64,000 nt of DNA, taken from Sulfurimonas sp. HSL3-1. Lineage in GTDB: Bacteria; Campylobacterota; Campylobacteria; Campylobacterales; Sulfurimonadaceae. Of the stretch, positions 7,891 to 15,491 are shown piece after piece. The notes under the pieces were generated by a model. That model made no database searches. It was not told the origin of the DNA and saw only the letters and a program-made list of their open reading frames with translations. Both the position numbers and the translations under genes were made by a program. Location of the stretch: NCBI RefSeq assembly GCF_039645995.1, contig NZ_CP147920.1, positions 1,612,001-1,676,000 on the forward strand, in the 5' to 3' direction. Each line of letters starts with the position of its first letter. Position 1 is the first letter of the stretch.

Positions 7891-9192
7891 TCACCTACTC
7901 TCCTTTCCCCGAACGCGTTTACGCATGTCCTTTTGCGCTGCAATATCATACGTAACCGGGGCGCCGTCCGCGGCCCTCAAAAATGCGACGATCTTCCCGA
8001 TCTCGTTTTCGCTCAGATTTGTTCTGAGCTGGTGGATTCCCATCACCTTGATCGCCTCTTCAAGCTTCTCAACGCTGCCGTTGTGAAAATAGGGAGCTGT
8101 TTTGACGGCATTGCGCAGCAGCGGTACCCTGAAGTATCTGTTTGGCGCCCCCGTAAAGCCTCCCCGGTTCTCAAAAGGGAATGCGATGCGCGGCAGAAGC
8201 GCTTTTTTTATGCCGAGTCTCCCCTCCGTGTGGCATGCGGAACACCCTGAAGATGTCATGACCGATGCGCGTTCACTCTCTTTTATCCGGTCAAAAAATC
8301 CTTTTTCTAGCAGCACGAGATCGTCCTCGTCCAGCTTCGCTTTCAGGTACTGCAGCCGCGCCGCGTCATTGTCGAATGCCCTCCGGCGCAACGCCTCGAC
8401 GGCCAGGCCGTACCTCTTTGTGAGGCTGTCGATCTGTTTCGGACGTCCCATACTCCAGATCCTGTGATAGGAGAGCGGGAACTTCCTCACAGCCTGACCG
8501 CCAAGGCCGATCCCGTTGTGGCACCCCACGCACCCTTTGGTGATAAAAAACTTCAACCCCTCTTTCTCCCCTGCGTTCAGCGCATCCGTATACCCCAATA
8601 AAAAGTCATCGTACCGGCCCCTGGTCTGAAGGGTCTTTTCATAAGCGGCGATCGCGTCGACAATGGTGTCGAAAGTCACCCCTCTCCCGCCGTACACCCC
8701 CCTGAACCGCCCGTCATACTCCCCGTCGGCGCGGACCCTTCTCTCCGCCGCTTTCGGGGTAATGGCCATTTCAAAAGGGGCCTGCAAAGGCCCCCTGGCC
8801 TGATCCTCGAGCGTCTCGCTCCTGCCGTCCCAAAACAGTTTTTTCGAAAACGCCGTATTGAATACCGTCGGCGTATTGAGATGGTACGGATTCTCCCGCC
8901 GCAGATGGCCGACGGCGGTGGGGCGCCCGTCGGCACCGCCTTTGTCGAAACGGTGGCACGACGCGCAGCTGACATCCCGTCCCAGCGACAGGTTCCTGTC
9001 AAAAAAGAGCTTTTTTCCCAGCGCGATCTTTGCGGCCGAAAACGCTTCGGGCTCCTCATTCAGAAGGAGCATGAGTCCCGTATAACGTGCCGGTACGGGC
9101 TGCAGTCCGCTCTCATACGCCAGCAGAATCAGGTTTTCATCATCGCCGGCGATGAGATGCAGCGCCAGCAAGAAGATCATCAGGTATTTCAT
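7891..9192 (-). CDS. Three-heme cytochrome c peroxidase (MauG/CcpA superfamily)
   Basis: A 433-residue periplasmic peroxidase with an N-terminal signal sequence. The usual two heme sites are CASCH (76-80) and CVGCH (221-225), and the family C-terminus is intact (FRVPLLRNAVKTAPYFHNGSVEKLEEAI). A third CxxCH, CSACH (317-321), lies in a stretch of about 120 residues between heme 2 and the conserved RVPLLRN segment. Such enzymes reduce H2O2 to water with electrons from small c-type cytochromes. The gene diverges from a diheme cytochrome gene across a Crp/Fnr operator. The three-heme form is seen directly; the reaction is inferred from family. Confidence 0.88.
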   Translation of the reverse strand: MKYLMIFLLALHLIAGDDENLILLAYESGLQPVPARYTGLMLLLNEEPEAFSAAKIALGKKLFFDRNLSLGRDVSCASCHRFDKGGADGRPTAVGHLRRENPYHLNTPTVFNTAFSKKLFWDGRSETLEDQARGPLQAPFEMAITPKAAERRVRADGEYDGRFRGVYGGRGVTFDTIVDAIAAYEKTLQTRGRYDDFLLGYTDALNAGEKEGLKFFITKGCVGCHNGIGLGGQAVRKFPLSYHRIWSMGRPKQIDSLTKRYGLAVEALRRRAFDNDAARLQYLKAKLDEDDLVLLEKGFFDRIKESERASVMTSSGCSACHTEGRLGIKKALLPRIAFPFENRGGFTGAPNRYFRVPLLRNAVKTAPYFHNGSVEKLEEAIKVMGIHQLRTNLSENEIGKIVAFLRAADGAPVTYDIAAQKDMRKRVRGKESR

Positions 9193-9213
9193 CTTTCAAC
9201 TCCTTGACGGACA

Positions 9214-9283
9214 ATCCTATTGCATCCGTCGATTTTCTTATGTGATCCGAATCACAGTTCGGCGTATCGGATGCGGGTACATT
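9214..9283. promoter_or_regulatory. Divergent promoters sharing one Crp/Fnr operator
   Basis: The palindrome TGTGATCCGAATCACA spans 9241-9256. TAGGAT on the minus strand (9219 to 9214) and TACATT on the plus strand (9278-9283) are the candidate -10 boxes. Each begins exactly 29.5 bp from the operator centre, which puts the operator at about -41.5 of both start sites. Both boxes are weak and have no -35 box, as expected for activator-dependent class II promoters. Confidence 0.7.
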
Positions 9284-9315
9284 GTGATTTCCATGCCACC
9301 CAAGGAGTACTGAAA

Positions 9316-9918
9316 ATGAAATTTATCCCTGCCGGATTCGTGTTGATGGTCGCCATCCTCGCCTCCAAACTGTTTTTGGCCTTTTACATCGACGATGTCA
9401 ATCACTACAATCTTCACGCCGACCGGGAGAAAAAAAGCGAAGCGCAGCTCACCCGCATCGGCGAATCGCTCTATACGATCCACTGCACCTCCTGCCACGG
9501 CAAAAATGGGGATGGCAACAACGGCAAAGCGCAGAACCACACCTATCGCATCGCGGAAAAGTCCGTTCTGTACGTCATTGAAAACGGGTCGAATAACTTC
9601 AGGAGCGTCTATCCGTCCGGTATGCCGGCGGGACTGGTTGAGGGGAGTGACGCGAAGGAGATCGCACGGTTCGTGTCAAAAGGGCTGAAGGGAAACAAGC
9701 CAAAAAGGTGGTCGGTCTGTGCATCGTGTCATGATGAAAGCGGCGAAGGCATCGCCTTTGTCGCCCCCGACCTCAAAACCTACAGCGATACCCTGGTGGC
9801 GACCGTCCTGAGCAACGGGAAAAAGGGAGCGATCGGGACGATGCCGGTGTTCAGGGAGCGGCTCTCGAAAATCCAGATGTCGGGGTTGGCACACTACATC
9901 AGAAGCCTCCAGAGATGA
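9316..9918 (+). CDS. Membrane-anchored diheme cytochrome c
   Basis: A 200-residue protein with an N-terminal membrane anchor (about residues 5-24) and two periplasmic class I cytochrome c domains: CTSCH (57-61) and CASCH (135-139). The heme-domain ends SGMPAGLV and GTMPVF probably supply the axial Met ligands. It most likely passes electrons between a membrane donor and the adjacent peroxidase. The ATG at 9316 has AAGGAG eight bases upstream. The stop overlaps the start of the next gene (9915), so the two are coupled. Confidence 0.88.
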   Translation: MKFIPAGFVLMVAILASKLFLAFYIDDVNHYNLHADREKKSEAQLTRIGESLYTIHCTSCHGKNGDGNNGKAQNHTYRIAEKSVLYVIENGSNNFRSVYPSGMPAGLVEGSDAKEIARFVSKGLKGNKPKRWSVCASCHDESGEGIAFVAPDLKTYSDTLVATVLSNGKKGAIGTMPVFRERLSKIQMSGLAHYIRSLQR

Positions 9919-10940
9919 ACGCCGGCCTGCTGCGCTGGCGCACAGCGCAATCGCTTCTGGGGGCTTATGCCCTGCTCCTGATCTATGCCCTGCTCTTTCA
10001 TCCGGCATTGGGGCTGGACCTGTTTTGGAACCTTCTCATCCCGGCGGCACCGATGATCCTCTTCCTCTCCATAGGAACGTGGCGCAATATCTGCCCCCTG
10101 GCGACCCTCTCCCTCCTGCCGAAACATACAGGCACTTCAAGGCGCCGCAAACTAAAACGGATCCAGCGTGAATGGCTTCAGCTCTCCGCCGTGGCCGTTT
10201 TGCTGACCGTCATCCCGCTGAGGCACGCCGTTTTCGACCTCAACGCTGCCGCGACCCTCTCGCTGTTGGCCGCTACGGGCATCGCGGCTGCCGCCGCAGG
10301 GTGGTTCTTTGAGGGGAAAAGCGGATGGTGTTCGGGGATCTGCCCGCTCTTTCCCGCGGAAACACTCTACGCAACGGACAATACTGCACCACCGACGAAC
10401 GCACGTTGCCGCGTCTGCAGCCACTGTACCGCCCCCTGCCCGGACCGGACAGCGGGTGCTGCCATTACAGCCGGACGGGCTTCCAGGATCGCCAAAGTCA
10501 CCGCCTTTACGCTCGCCGGGGTCTTTCCCGGATTTGTCTATGGATGGTTTTTCGTCCCCGACATGCACAACGCCGTGGATGCGGCATCACTCTTTTCCGT
10601 CTATGCCCCCGGGCTCTTTTTCGGCGCCCTCAGTGCGCTCGTCTATCTTTTTTTACGCCTGCGGCTGCCCGAGGGCACGGTACGCCTTTTGAGCGCCGCC
10701 GGGACGCTCTCCATCTATTACGGTTTCAGGCTGCCGGCGCTTTTCGGCTTCGGCCTCCAACCCGGGGACGGGGTTCTCATCGACTTGAGCCCCTTGCTCC
10801 CTCCCGCGGCAATCCATTGGTGTACCGCCGGGCTGACACTCTTTTTCTTCTACCGGGCCTATCGTGCACTCGGCAGAAAACAGGCGTGGCTGCGCGGCCC
10901 TGCATCCTACCAACGTGATCGCGATCACAGAAAAAGGTAG
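9915..10940 (+). CDS. Polytopic membrane protein with Cys-rich Fe-S motifs (NapH/FixG-like)
   Basis: A 341-residue integral membrane protein with about eight helices. Between them lie cysteine motifs: a WRNICPLATLSLLP segment near residue 60, GWCSGICPLFPAE near 140, and CRVCSHCTAPCPD near 165, the last close to a [4Fe-4S] CxxCxxCxxxCP pattern. This layout is like NapH, NosR and FixG/RdxA proteins, which take electrons from quinol to periplasmic acceptors. Coupled to the diheme cytochrome, it is a candidate electron entry point for the peroxidase. Its 3' end holds a Crp/Fnr operator. Family level only. Confidence 0.7.
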   Translation: MNAGLLRWRTAQSLLGAYALLLIYALLFHPALGLDLFWNLLIPAAPMILFLSIGTWRNICPLATLSLLPKHTGTSRRRKLKRIQREWLQLSAVAVLLTVIPLRHAVFDLNAAATLSLLAATGIAAAAAGWFFEGKSGWCSGICPLFPAETLYATDNTAPPTNARCRVCSHCTAPCPDRTAGAAITAGRASRIAKVTAFTLAGVFPGFVYGWFFVPDMHNAVDAASLFSVYAPGLFFGALSALVYLFLRLRLPEGTVRLLSAAGTLSIYYGFRLPALFGFGLQPGDGVLIDLSPLLPPAAIHWCTAGLTLFFFYRAYRALGRKQAWLRGPASYQRDRDHRKR

Positions 10941-10956
10941 TCCCTTGCCGTATCCT
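10914..10956 (+). promoter_or_regulatory. Second Crp/Fnr operator and promoter, upstream of the regulator gene
   Basis: CGTGATCGCGATCACA (10914-10929) is the same palindrome as at 9241, in the last codons of the membrane protein gene. TATCCT (10951-10956) begins 29.5 bp from its centre, the same spacing as at the divergent pair. A better -10, TAAAAT, lies at 10992-10997, which would put the operator near -82.5. Either way the regulator probably controls its own gene. Confidence 0.6.
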
Positions 10957-11018
10957 GTAGGCTCAAAACGCTTTCACCGGTGCAAATAGTGTAAAATGGA
11001 TTTCGAAAAGGAGCGGGG

Positions 11019-11639
11019 ATGCATTTACTGGAGTACGAATTTTTCAAGGAGTTGAGCACGCAGGAGCAGCAGATGATCGAAGCGGCTTCCAAGCCGGTCG
11101 CACTGCCCATCGGCACCATCCTCTATTACGAAGGCGACGTCTGCGAGGAGATCCTCTTTTTGAAGCGGGGAAAGGTCAAGGTCTATCTCTCCCCGGAGAG
11201 CATCGCCGCCGGCGAGATGACCCTCTACTACATCGCCCCCGGCGAACAGTGCCTGGTCAATACGTTCAGTACCGTTACGGCCGACAAAGCGCTCGCCTCC
11301 GCAGTCGTCGACGAATCCATCGAGGGGTGGCTGGTGCCGAGGGAGAAGATCTTGTGGCTCATCAACAACTCCGAGAGCTACCGCAACTTCAAGATTGAGC
11401 TCTGCGGCAGACGGATCGGCACACTGATGGACCTCATCAAGTCGATCAAATTCGACCAGCTCGACCAGCGGCTGCTCAACTGGCTCTATGTGCAGGGGAA
11501 GGACACCCTGCATATTACCCATGACAAGATCGCCTCCATTCTGGGCGTTTCGCGCGAGGCGGTCAGCCGCAACCTCAAAAAGCTCGAAGCTTCCGGGAGC
11601 ATTTCACTGTCGCGCGGAAAAATCTCCATCGCGGAGTAG
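11019..11639 (+). CDS. Crp/Fnr family transcriptional regulator
   Basis: A 206-residue regulator with an N-terminal cyclic-nucleotide-binding-type beta barrel (about 10-125), a dimer helix, and a C-terminal winged helix. The recognition helix reads SREAVSRNLKKLE, with the Arg-Glu-x-x-x-Arg pattern that in CRP reads GTGA half sites, matching the two GTGATC operators found here. The Fnr cysteine cluster is absent, so it does not look like an Fe-S oxygen sensor; heme, NO or another signal is possible. It starts at 11019 after GGAGCGGGG and follows the module it probably regulates. Confidence 0.85.
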   Translation: MHLLEYEFFKELSTQEQQMIEAASKPVALPIGTILYYEGDVCEEILFLKRGKVKVYLSPESIAAGEMTLYYIAPGEQCLVNTFSTVTADKALASAVVDESIEGWLVPREKILWLINNSESYRNFKIELCGRRIGTLMDLIKSIKFDQLDQRLLNWLYVQGKDTLHITHDKIASILGVSREAVSRNLKKLEASGSISLSRGKISIAE

Positions 11640-11752
11640 GGCCGCGCCAAAGCGCCACAGACACGGCCGATAGCCTCAAAACGTACGCGTCTCTGCGCAG
11701 AGAGCATTGATTTTATGTATAATGGTGTCATTATTTCACAAAGGAGAAGACT

Positions 11753-11848
11753 ATGACACATAGTAACGACCGATTTTACCGGCACGCATCACCATCCCAT
11801 ACTGCGATGAACCGCGCCCTTCTCCTACGCCTACTCCTTTCTCTATAA
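11753..11848 (+). CDS. Leucine leader peptide
   Basis: A 31-codon reading frame with AAGGAG six bases before its ATG. Seven of its last nine codons are Leu (positions 23-25, 27-29 and 31: CTT, CTC, CTA, CTA, CTC, CTT, CTA). The common CTG codon is not used. A ribosome would stall here when charged leucyl-tRNA is scarce. The frame starts about 23 bases after the predicted transcription start and ends 97 bases before leuA. It is too short for usual gene finders. The peptide itself probably has no other function. Confidence 0.72.
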   Translation: MTHSNDRFYRHASPSHTAMNRALLLRLLLSL

Positions 11849-11877
11849 ACACCCCTTTTTATTTTTGATTTCTGTTT

Positions 11878-11929
11878 TGCCTTCCAGGGCGGTGCACGCC
11901 CGTATGTAGGCATTCTTTTTCGTTTTTAT
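11878..11929 (+). terminator. Terminator-like hairpin between leader peptide and leuA
   Basis: Inner stem GGGCG/CGCCC (11887-11891 with 11897-11901, loop of 5), outer stem TGCCT/AGGCA (11878-11882 with 11908-11912), then TTCTTTTTCGTTTTTATT. CACCCC right after the leader stop (11850-11855) could pair with GGGCGGTG (11887-11894) and open the inner stem. Which state forms on stalling cannot be settled by eye. Confidence 0.6.
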
Positions 11930-11945
11930 TGTCAAGGAAAATGCT

Positions 11946-13997
11946 ATGTATACCAAATACCGGCCCTACCCGGCCGTGACCATGGAGAAAAGAGCCTGGG
12001 CGGACAACACCGCCGACGTTGCCCCCGTGTGGGCCAGTACCGATCTGCGCGACGGCAACCAGGCGCTCAAAAACCCGATGGACATCCCCCGGAAAGTCGC
12101 CTATTTTCAGGCCCTGGTCGATTTCGGCTTCAAAGAGATCGAAATCGCCTACCCCAGCGCGTCGCAGACGGAGTTCGATTTCTGCCGGACGCTGATCGAG
12201 GATGGGATGATCCCGGACGACGTCACCGTCGGTGTTCTCGTACCCGCTATCGAACGCCATATCGTGCGCAGTTTCGAAGCGCTCCGGGGCGCGAAGCGGA
12301 TCATCTTTCACCTGTACAACCCGACCGCCGCGAACCAGCGCGATGTCGTGTTCCGACGCACGGAAGAGGCGATCATCGGTCTGGCGGTACAGGGCGTAGC
12401 GTGGGTCCGACGCGAAGCGGAAAGATTTGGCGGCGAGGTCGTGTTCGAGTATTCGCCGGAGAGCTTTTCGCAGACCGAACTCCCCTTCGCGCTGGCGGTC
12501 TCCAACGCCGTCATCGACGCGTGGGGACCGACACCGCAAAGTCCGATGATTTTGAACCTTCCCAATACGCTGGAAGCCGGTTCGCCCAACATCTACGCTG
12601 ACCGGATCGAGTGGATGGGGGAGCGTATCGCGCAGCGCGAGAGCGTCGTCATCAGCGTGCATCCGCACAACGACCGCGGCTGCGCCGTCGCCAGCGCCGA
12701 ACTGGCCGTCTTGGCAGGCGCACAGCGCGTCGAAGGCACAATGCTGGGCAACGGCGAGCGCGCCGGAAACGCCGACCTCGTCACGATGGCCTTCAACTAC
12801 TACGCGCAGGGCGTCGACCCGCGGTTGAACGTCGGGAAGGTCGACGACGTCCTCTCGCGGATCACGGCGATTATCGGCACCGAGGTGGCTGAGCGCCATC
12901 CCTATGTGGGTGCCATGATCTACAGCGCCTTTTCGGGTACCCACCAGGATGCGATCAAGAAAGGGATGGAGCACCGCCGCGCCAACAACACGCATACGTG
13001 GGAGGTCCCCTACCTCGCCATCGATCCGGCCGATATCGGACGCGCCTATAAAGACGCCGTCCGCATCAACTCCCAGTCGGGCAAGGGGGGCGTCGCTTAC
13101 GTCCTCAAAGCGTGCTACGGCATCGAGGTCCCCGCCTCAGAGCAGACGGCACTCGCGGATGCCGTCAAAAAGCGCTCCGAAGCGCGTGGCGGCGAGATCG
13201 GCGCCGACGAAGTGCGCGCGATCTACGAGCAGATGGCGCAGCGCGCAGAGGCCAACAGCTGGAATGCGGCACAGTACGCCCGCCATGCCGGCTTCGTCTC
13301 GGCGCTGGCGCTCCCCGTCGTGGAACTACTCTCGCCAAGAGAGGGCGAAAGAATCCTCGACCTGGGCTGCGGCGAGGGGAGCCTCGCCGTGGAGATCCAA
13401 AAGCGCGGCGCCGACGTCGTTGCGGTCGATCTGAATGCCGACATGGTCGAAAGCGCCAGGGCCAAGGGCATTGACGCCTATGTCATGAGCGCGACACGTC
13501 TCCCTTTTGAGCGGCGTTTCGACGCGGTCTTTTCCAATGCGGTACTGCACTGGGTCACGGAGCCCCGCACGGCCGTGCGGCAGATCCGCCGGGCCCTGAA
13601 ACCCGGCGGCAGGTTTGTCGCCGAGTTCGGCGGGCACGGCAATGCGGCGCAGGTCGTCGAAGCGATGCGAATGGTCTTTGAACGGCACCCCGAATTCGGC
13701 CCCTTTGAAAACCCATGGTACTTCCCGACCGGTGCCGAGTACAGGGCGCTGCTGGAATCGGAAGGGTTCAGGGTCGCCTCCGCCGAACTGATCGCGCGGC
13801 CGACGCCCGTCGACGACATCGCCCACTGGCTCGACCTCTTTGCCAACGGCATCGTCGCGCACCTGGAGAGCGCACAGCTCTCCTGCTTCAAACAGGAGGT
13901 GCGGACGCGGTTGGAACCGACACTGTACACTGCATCGGAAGGGTGGCATGTCGATTACGTTCGGCTGAAGGTCAAGGCGGTCAAAGAGAACCTCTAA
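11946..13997 (+). CDS. leuA: 2-isopropylmalate synthase fused to a SAM-dependent methyltransferase
   Basis: A 683-residue fusion. Residues 1 to about 432 are a type 2 (actinobacterial/fungal style) LeuA: STDLRDGNQAL near 35, the SVHPHNDRGCAVASAE metal-ligand segment, GNGERAGNADL and NSQSGKGGVAYVLK. It condenses acetyl-CoA with 2-oxoisovalerate, the first committed step to leucine. The C-terminal leucine-binding regulatory domain is missing. In its place, from about 436 (SWNAAQYARHAGF), is a full class I methyltransferase: motif I ILDLGCGEGSL (about 469-479), acidic VVAVDLN, and SNAVLHW, KPGGRFVAEFGG. This half resembles trans-aconitate methyltransferase. The reading frame is unbroken, with AAGGA before the ATG at 11946. 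Confidence 0.88.
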   Translation: MYTKYRPYPAVTMEKRAWADNTADVAPVWASTDLRDGNQALKNPMDIPRKVAYFQALVDFGFKEIEIAYPSASQTEFDFCRTLIEDGMIPDDVTVGVLVPAIERHIVRSFEALRGAKRIIFHLYNPTAANQRDVVFRRTEEAIIGLAVQGVAWVRREAERFGGEVVFEYSPESFSQTELPFALAVSNAVIDAWGPTPQSPMILNLPNTLEAGSPNIYADRIEWMGERIAQRESVVISVHPHNDRGCAVASAELAVLAGAQRVEGTMLGNGERAGNADLVTMAFNYYAQGVDPRLNVGKVDDVLSRITAIIGTEVAERHPYVGAMIYSAFSGTHQDAIKKGMEHRRANNTHTWEVPYLAIDPADIGRAYKDAVRINSQSGKGGVAYVLKACYGIEVPASEQTALADAVKKRSEARGGEIGADEVRAIYEQMAQRAEANSWNAAQYARHAGFVSALALPVVELLSPREGERILDLGCGEGSLAVEIQKRGADVVAVDLNADMVESARAKGIDAYVMSATRLPFERRFDAVFSNAVLHWVTEPRTAVRQIRRALKPGGRFVAEFGGHGNAAQVVEAMRMVFERHPEFGPFENPWYFPTGAEYRALLESEGFRVASAELIARPTPVDDIAHWLDLFANGIVAHLESAQLSCFKQEVRTRLEPTLYTASEGWHVDYVRLKVKAVKENL

Positions 13998-14179
13998 ATA
14001 TTTTGACGCGCGCGGGGTCGAATCGCAGCGGCCTCGACACCTTCATAGACGCCGGTGCGCGGGAGTTTCCGACCATCTTTGTCAGCGCGGGACGGCGTGG
14101 GCTGGAGCTCGAGCTCTCGCCGGATGACCTGCAGACGTTGTCCTCCGCCGTTTTTGCGCCGTTGACCCAAACGCAATAA
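13998..14179 (+). pseudogene. 3' remnant of a YbaK/EbsC-type aminoacyl-tRNA deacylase gene
   Basis: Right after the leuA fusion stop, in another frame, about 60 codons read like the C-terminus of the YbaK/EbsC family (Cys-tRNA(Pro) deacylase): GLDTFIDAGAREF, then PTIFVSAGRRGLELELSPDDL, ending at 14179. A full protein is about 155 residues; the N-terminal two thirds, with the active site, are missing, and the upstream DNA codes for the methyltransferase in a different frame. A free-standing small protein starting at TTG 14003 is possible but would lack function known for the family. Confidence 0.55.
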
Positions 14180-14213
14180 GATGACGGCAACAACACCGAT
14201 TGAGGAGGCCGAT

Positions 14214-14786
14214 ATGGAACAGTTTCTGGCACCGTCGACCTATATCGACTATCACCATCCCGCCGTCATGGCCAAAGCGAAAGCGCTGGCAGAAGGGTTG
14301 AACGCCAAAGAAGACGTTGCCCGAGTCTGTTTCCAGTACGTCCGCGACGCGATCGCCCATACCGGCGACGCGGGCTGCGGGGCCTCGACGATCAAAGCGA
14401 GCGAGGTGCTGGAGCAGAAAACCGGCTGGTGCTATGCCAAGAGCCACCTCCTCGCCGCCCTGCTGCGTGCCAACGGCATCCCGGCGGCGCTCTGTTACCA
14501 GCGGCTAAGCTGCTCGGAGTACACGCCGGGCGTCTACTGCCTGCACGGCCTGAATGCCGTCTGGCTGGAGGCGTACGGCTGGTACCGCTGCGATCCCCGC
14601 GGCAACAAAGAGGGCGTCGATGCACAGTTCACCCCGCCCGTCGAACGGCTCGCCTTTGCCCTCGGTGAGCACGAGTATGACGTCGCGGGGCGTTTCGCAG
14701 AGCCCCTGCCCGAAGTCATCGACGCATTGCAGACCTACAAGAGCTACGAAGCCATGATCGGCCATTTTCCCGATCGCTCTGCCTGA
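14214..14786 (+). CDS. Transglutaminase-like cysteine protease family protein
   Basis: A 190-residue protein of the transglutaminase/protease-like superfamily. The Cys-His-Asp triad is visible: KTGWCYAKSHLLAALLRA (Cys), CLHGLNAVWLEAYG (His) and RCDPRG (Asp). There is no signal peptide, so it should be cytoplasmic. The ATG at 14214 follows GAGGAGG at the right distance; the longer frame from 14181 would overlap the ybaK remnant. Its substrate is unknown; the family includes peptidases, amidases and peptide N-glycanase-like enzymes. Confidence 0.8.
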   Translation: MEQFLAPSTYIDYHHPAVMAKAKALAEGLNAKEDVARVCFQYVRDAIAHTGDAGCGASTIKASEVLEQKTGWCYAKSHLLAALLRANGIPAALCYQRLSCSEYTPGVYCLHGLNAVWLEAYGWYRCDPRGNKEGVDAQFTPPVERLAFALGEHEYDVAGRFAEPLPEVIDALQTYKSYEAMIGHFPDRSA

Positions 14787-14804
14787 GGGCATGACCGCCG
14801 CTGT

Positions 14805-15410
14805 TCAGCACTGATGGCTGACACGGCATTTTTGCTTGTAGTTTTCCGAAACAAAATCCCAGTTGATCAGATGCCAGAAATTTTCGACGTATTTCGGGCG
14901 CGCGTTCCGGCAGTCGATGTAATAGGCGTGTTCCCAGACGTCACAGGTCAGCAGCGGATGTTTCCCCTCCGTCTGTACCGGGGTGTAGGCGTTGGAACCG
15001 TTTTCGATCGCCAGTGCGCCGTTCTCATCGATAATGAGCCATGTCCACCCCGAACCGAACAGTGACGTCGCCGCCGCGGTAAACGCCTCTTTAAAGCCCT
15101 CGACAGAGTCGAATGCTTCCGCCAGCGCCGCGGCCAGCTCCTCCGACGGTGCCGTCTCACCCGGCGTAAGACATTTCCAGTAAAAGTCGTGATTAAATGC
15201 CTGCGCGCCGTTGTTAAACAGCGCCCCTTCCGCCGTTCTCAGGACGTCGAGCAGCGGCTTTCCTTCGTACGCTGAGCCCGTCATCAGGTCGTTGTACTTC
15301 TTCACGTAGGCCGCATGGTGTTTTCCGTGGTGATACGCCAGTGTTTCCGCCGAGATGTAGGGTTCGAGCGCATGCTCTTCAAATGGTAAGCTTGGTAGAT
15401 TCAGATGCAT
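14805..15410 (-). CDS. sodB: Superoxide dismutase [Fe]
   Basis: A 201-residue Fe/Mn-type superoxide dismutase, cytoplasmic, turning superoxide into O2 and H2O2. Metal ligands are seen in YHHGKHHAAYVKKYN (first His), NHDFYWKCL (second His) and DVWEHAYYIDCRNARPKYVENFW (Asp and His). FNNGAQAFNHDFYW is the Fe-type pattern. The ATG at 15410 follows GGAGTCTCCT. A promoter TTGACG-N16-TATAAA lies on the minus strand (15519 to 15492). No Fur box was recognised. The C-terminus is slightly longer than usual and ends in a Cys-containing tail. Confidence 0.95.
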   Translation of the reverse strand: MHLNLPSLPFEEHALEPYISAETLAYHHGKHHAAYVKKYNDLMTGSAYEGKPLLDVLRTAEGALFNNGAQAFNHDFYWKCLTPGETAPSEELAAALAEAFDSVEGFKEAFTAAATSLFGSGWTWLIIDENGALAIENGSNAYTPVQTEGKHPLLTCDVWEHAYYIDCRNARPKYVENFWHLINWDFVSENYKQKCRVSHQC

Positions 15411-15491
15411 AGGAGACTCCTTTGGATGCAGTGAATCTCTATTATCCATGATTTTTCAACAAGCGGAGATTAAAAAAAGCGTGCTGTATTT

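Larger units (their letters stand above)
11640..11945 (+). promoter_or_regulatory. Leader region of the leuA gene
   Basis: The 306 bases before leuA hold a promoter with a perfect TATAAT (11718-11723), a leader peptide gene (11753-11848), and a hairpin followed by a T-rich run (11878-11929). The order promoter, Leu-rich peptide, terminator-like hairpin, structural gene is that of an amino-acid attenuator. AAGGA before the leuA ATG completes the region. Confidence 0.7.

Noticed and set aside
13715-14179. A 154-codon frame overlapping the methyltransferase end and the ybaK remnant
   Set aside because: Its first 95 codons are an Arg-rich shadow of the fusion gene; only the last 60 codons look like protein.
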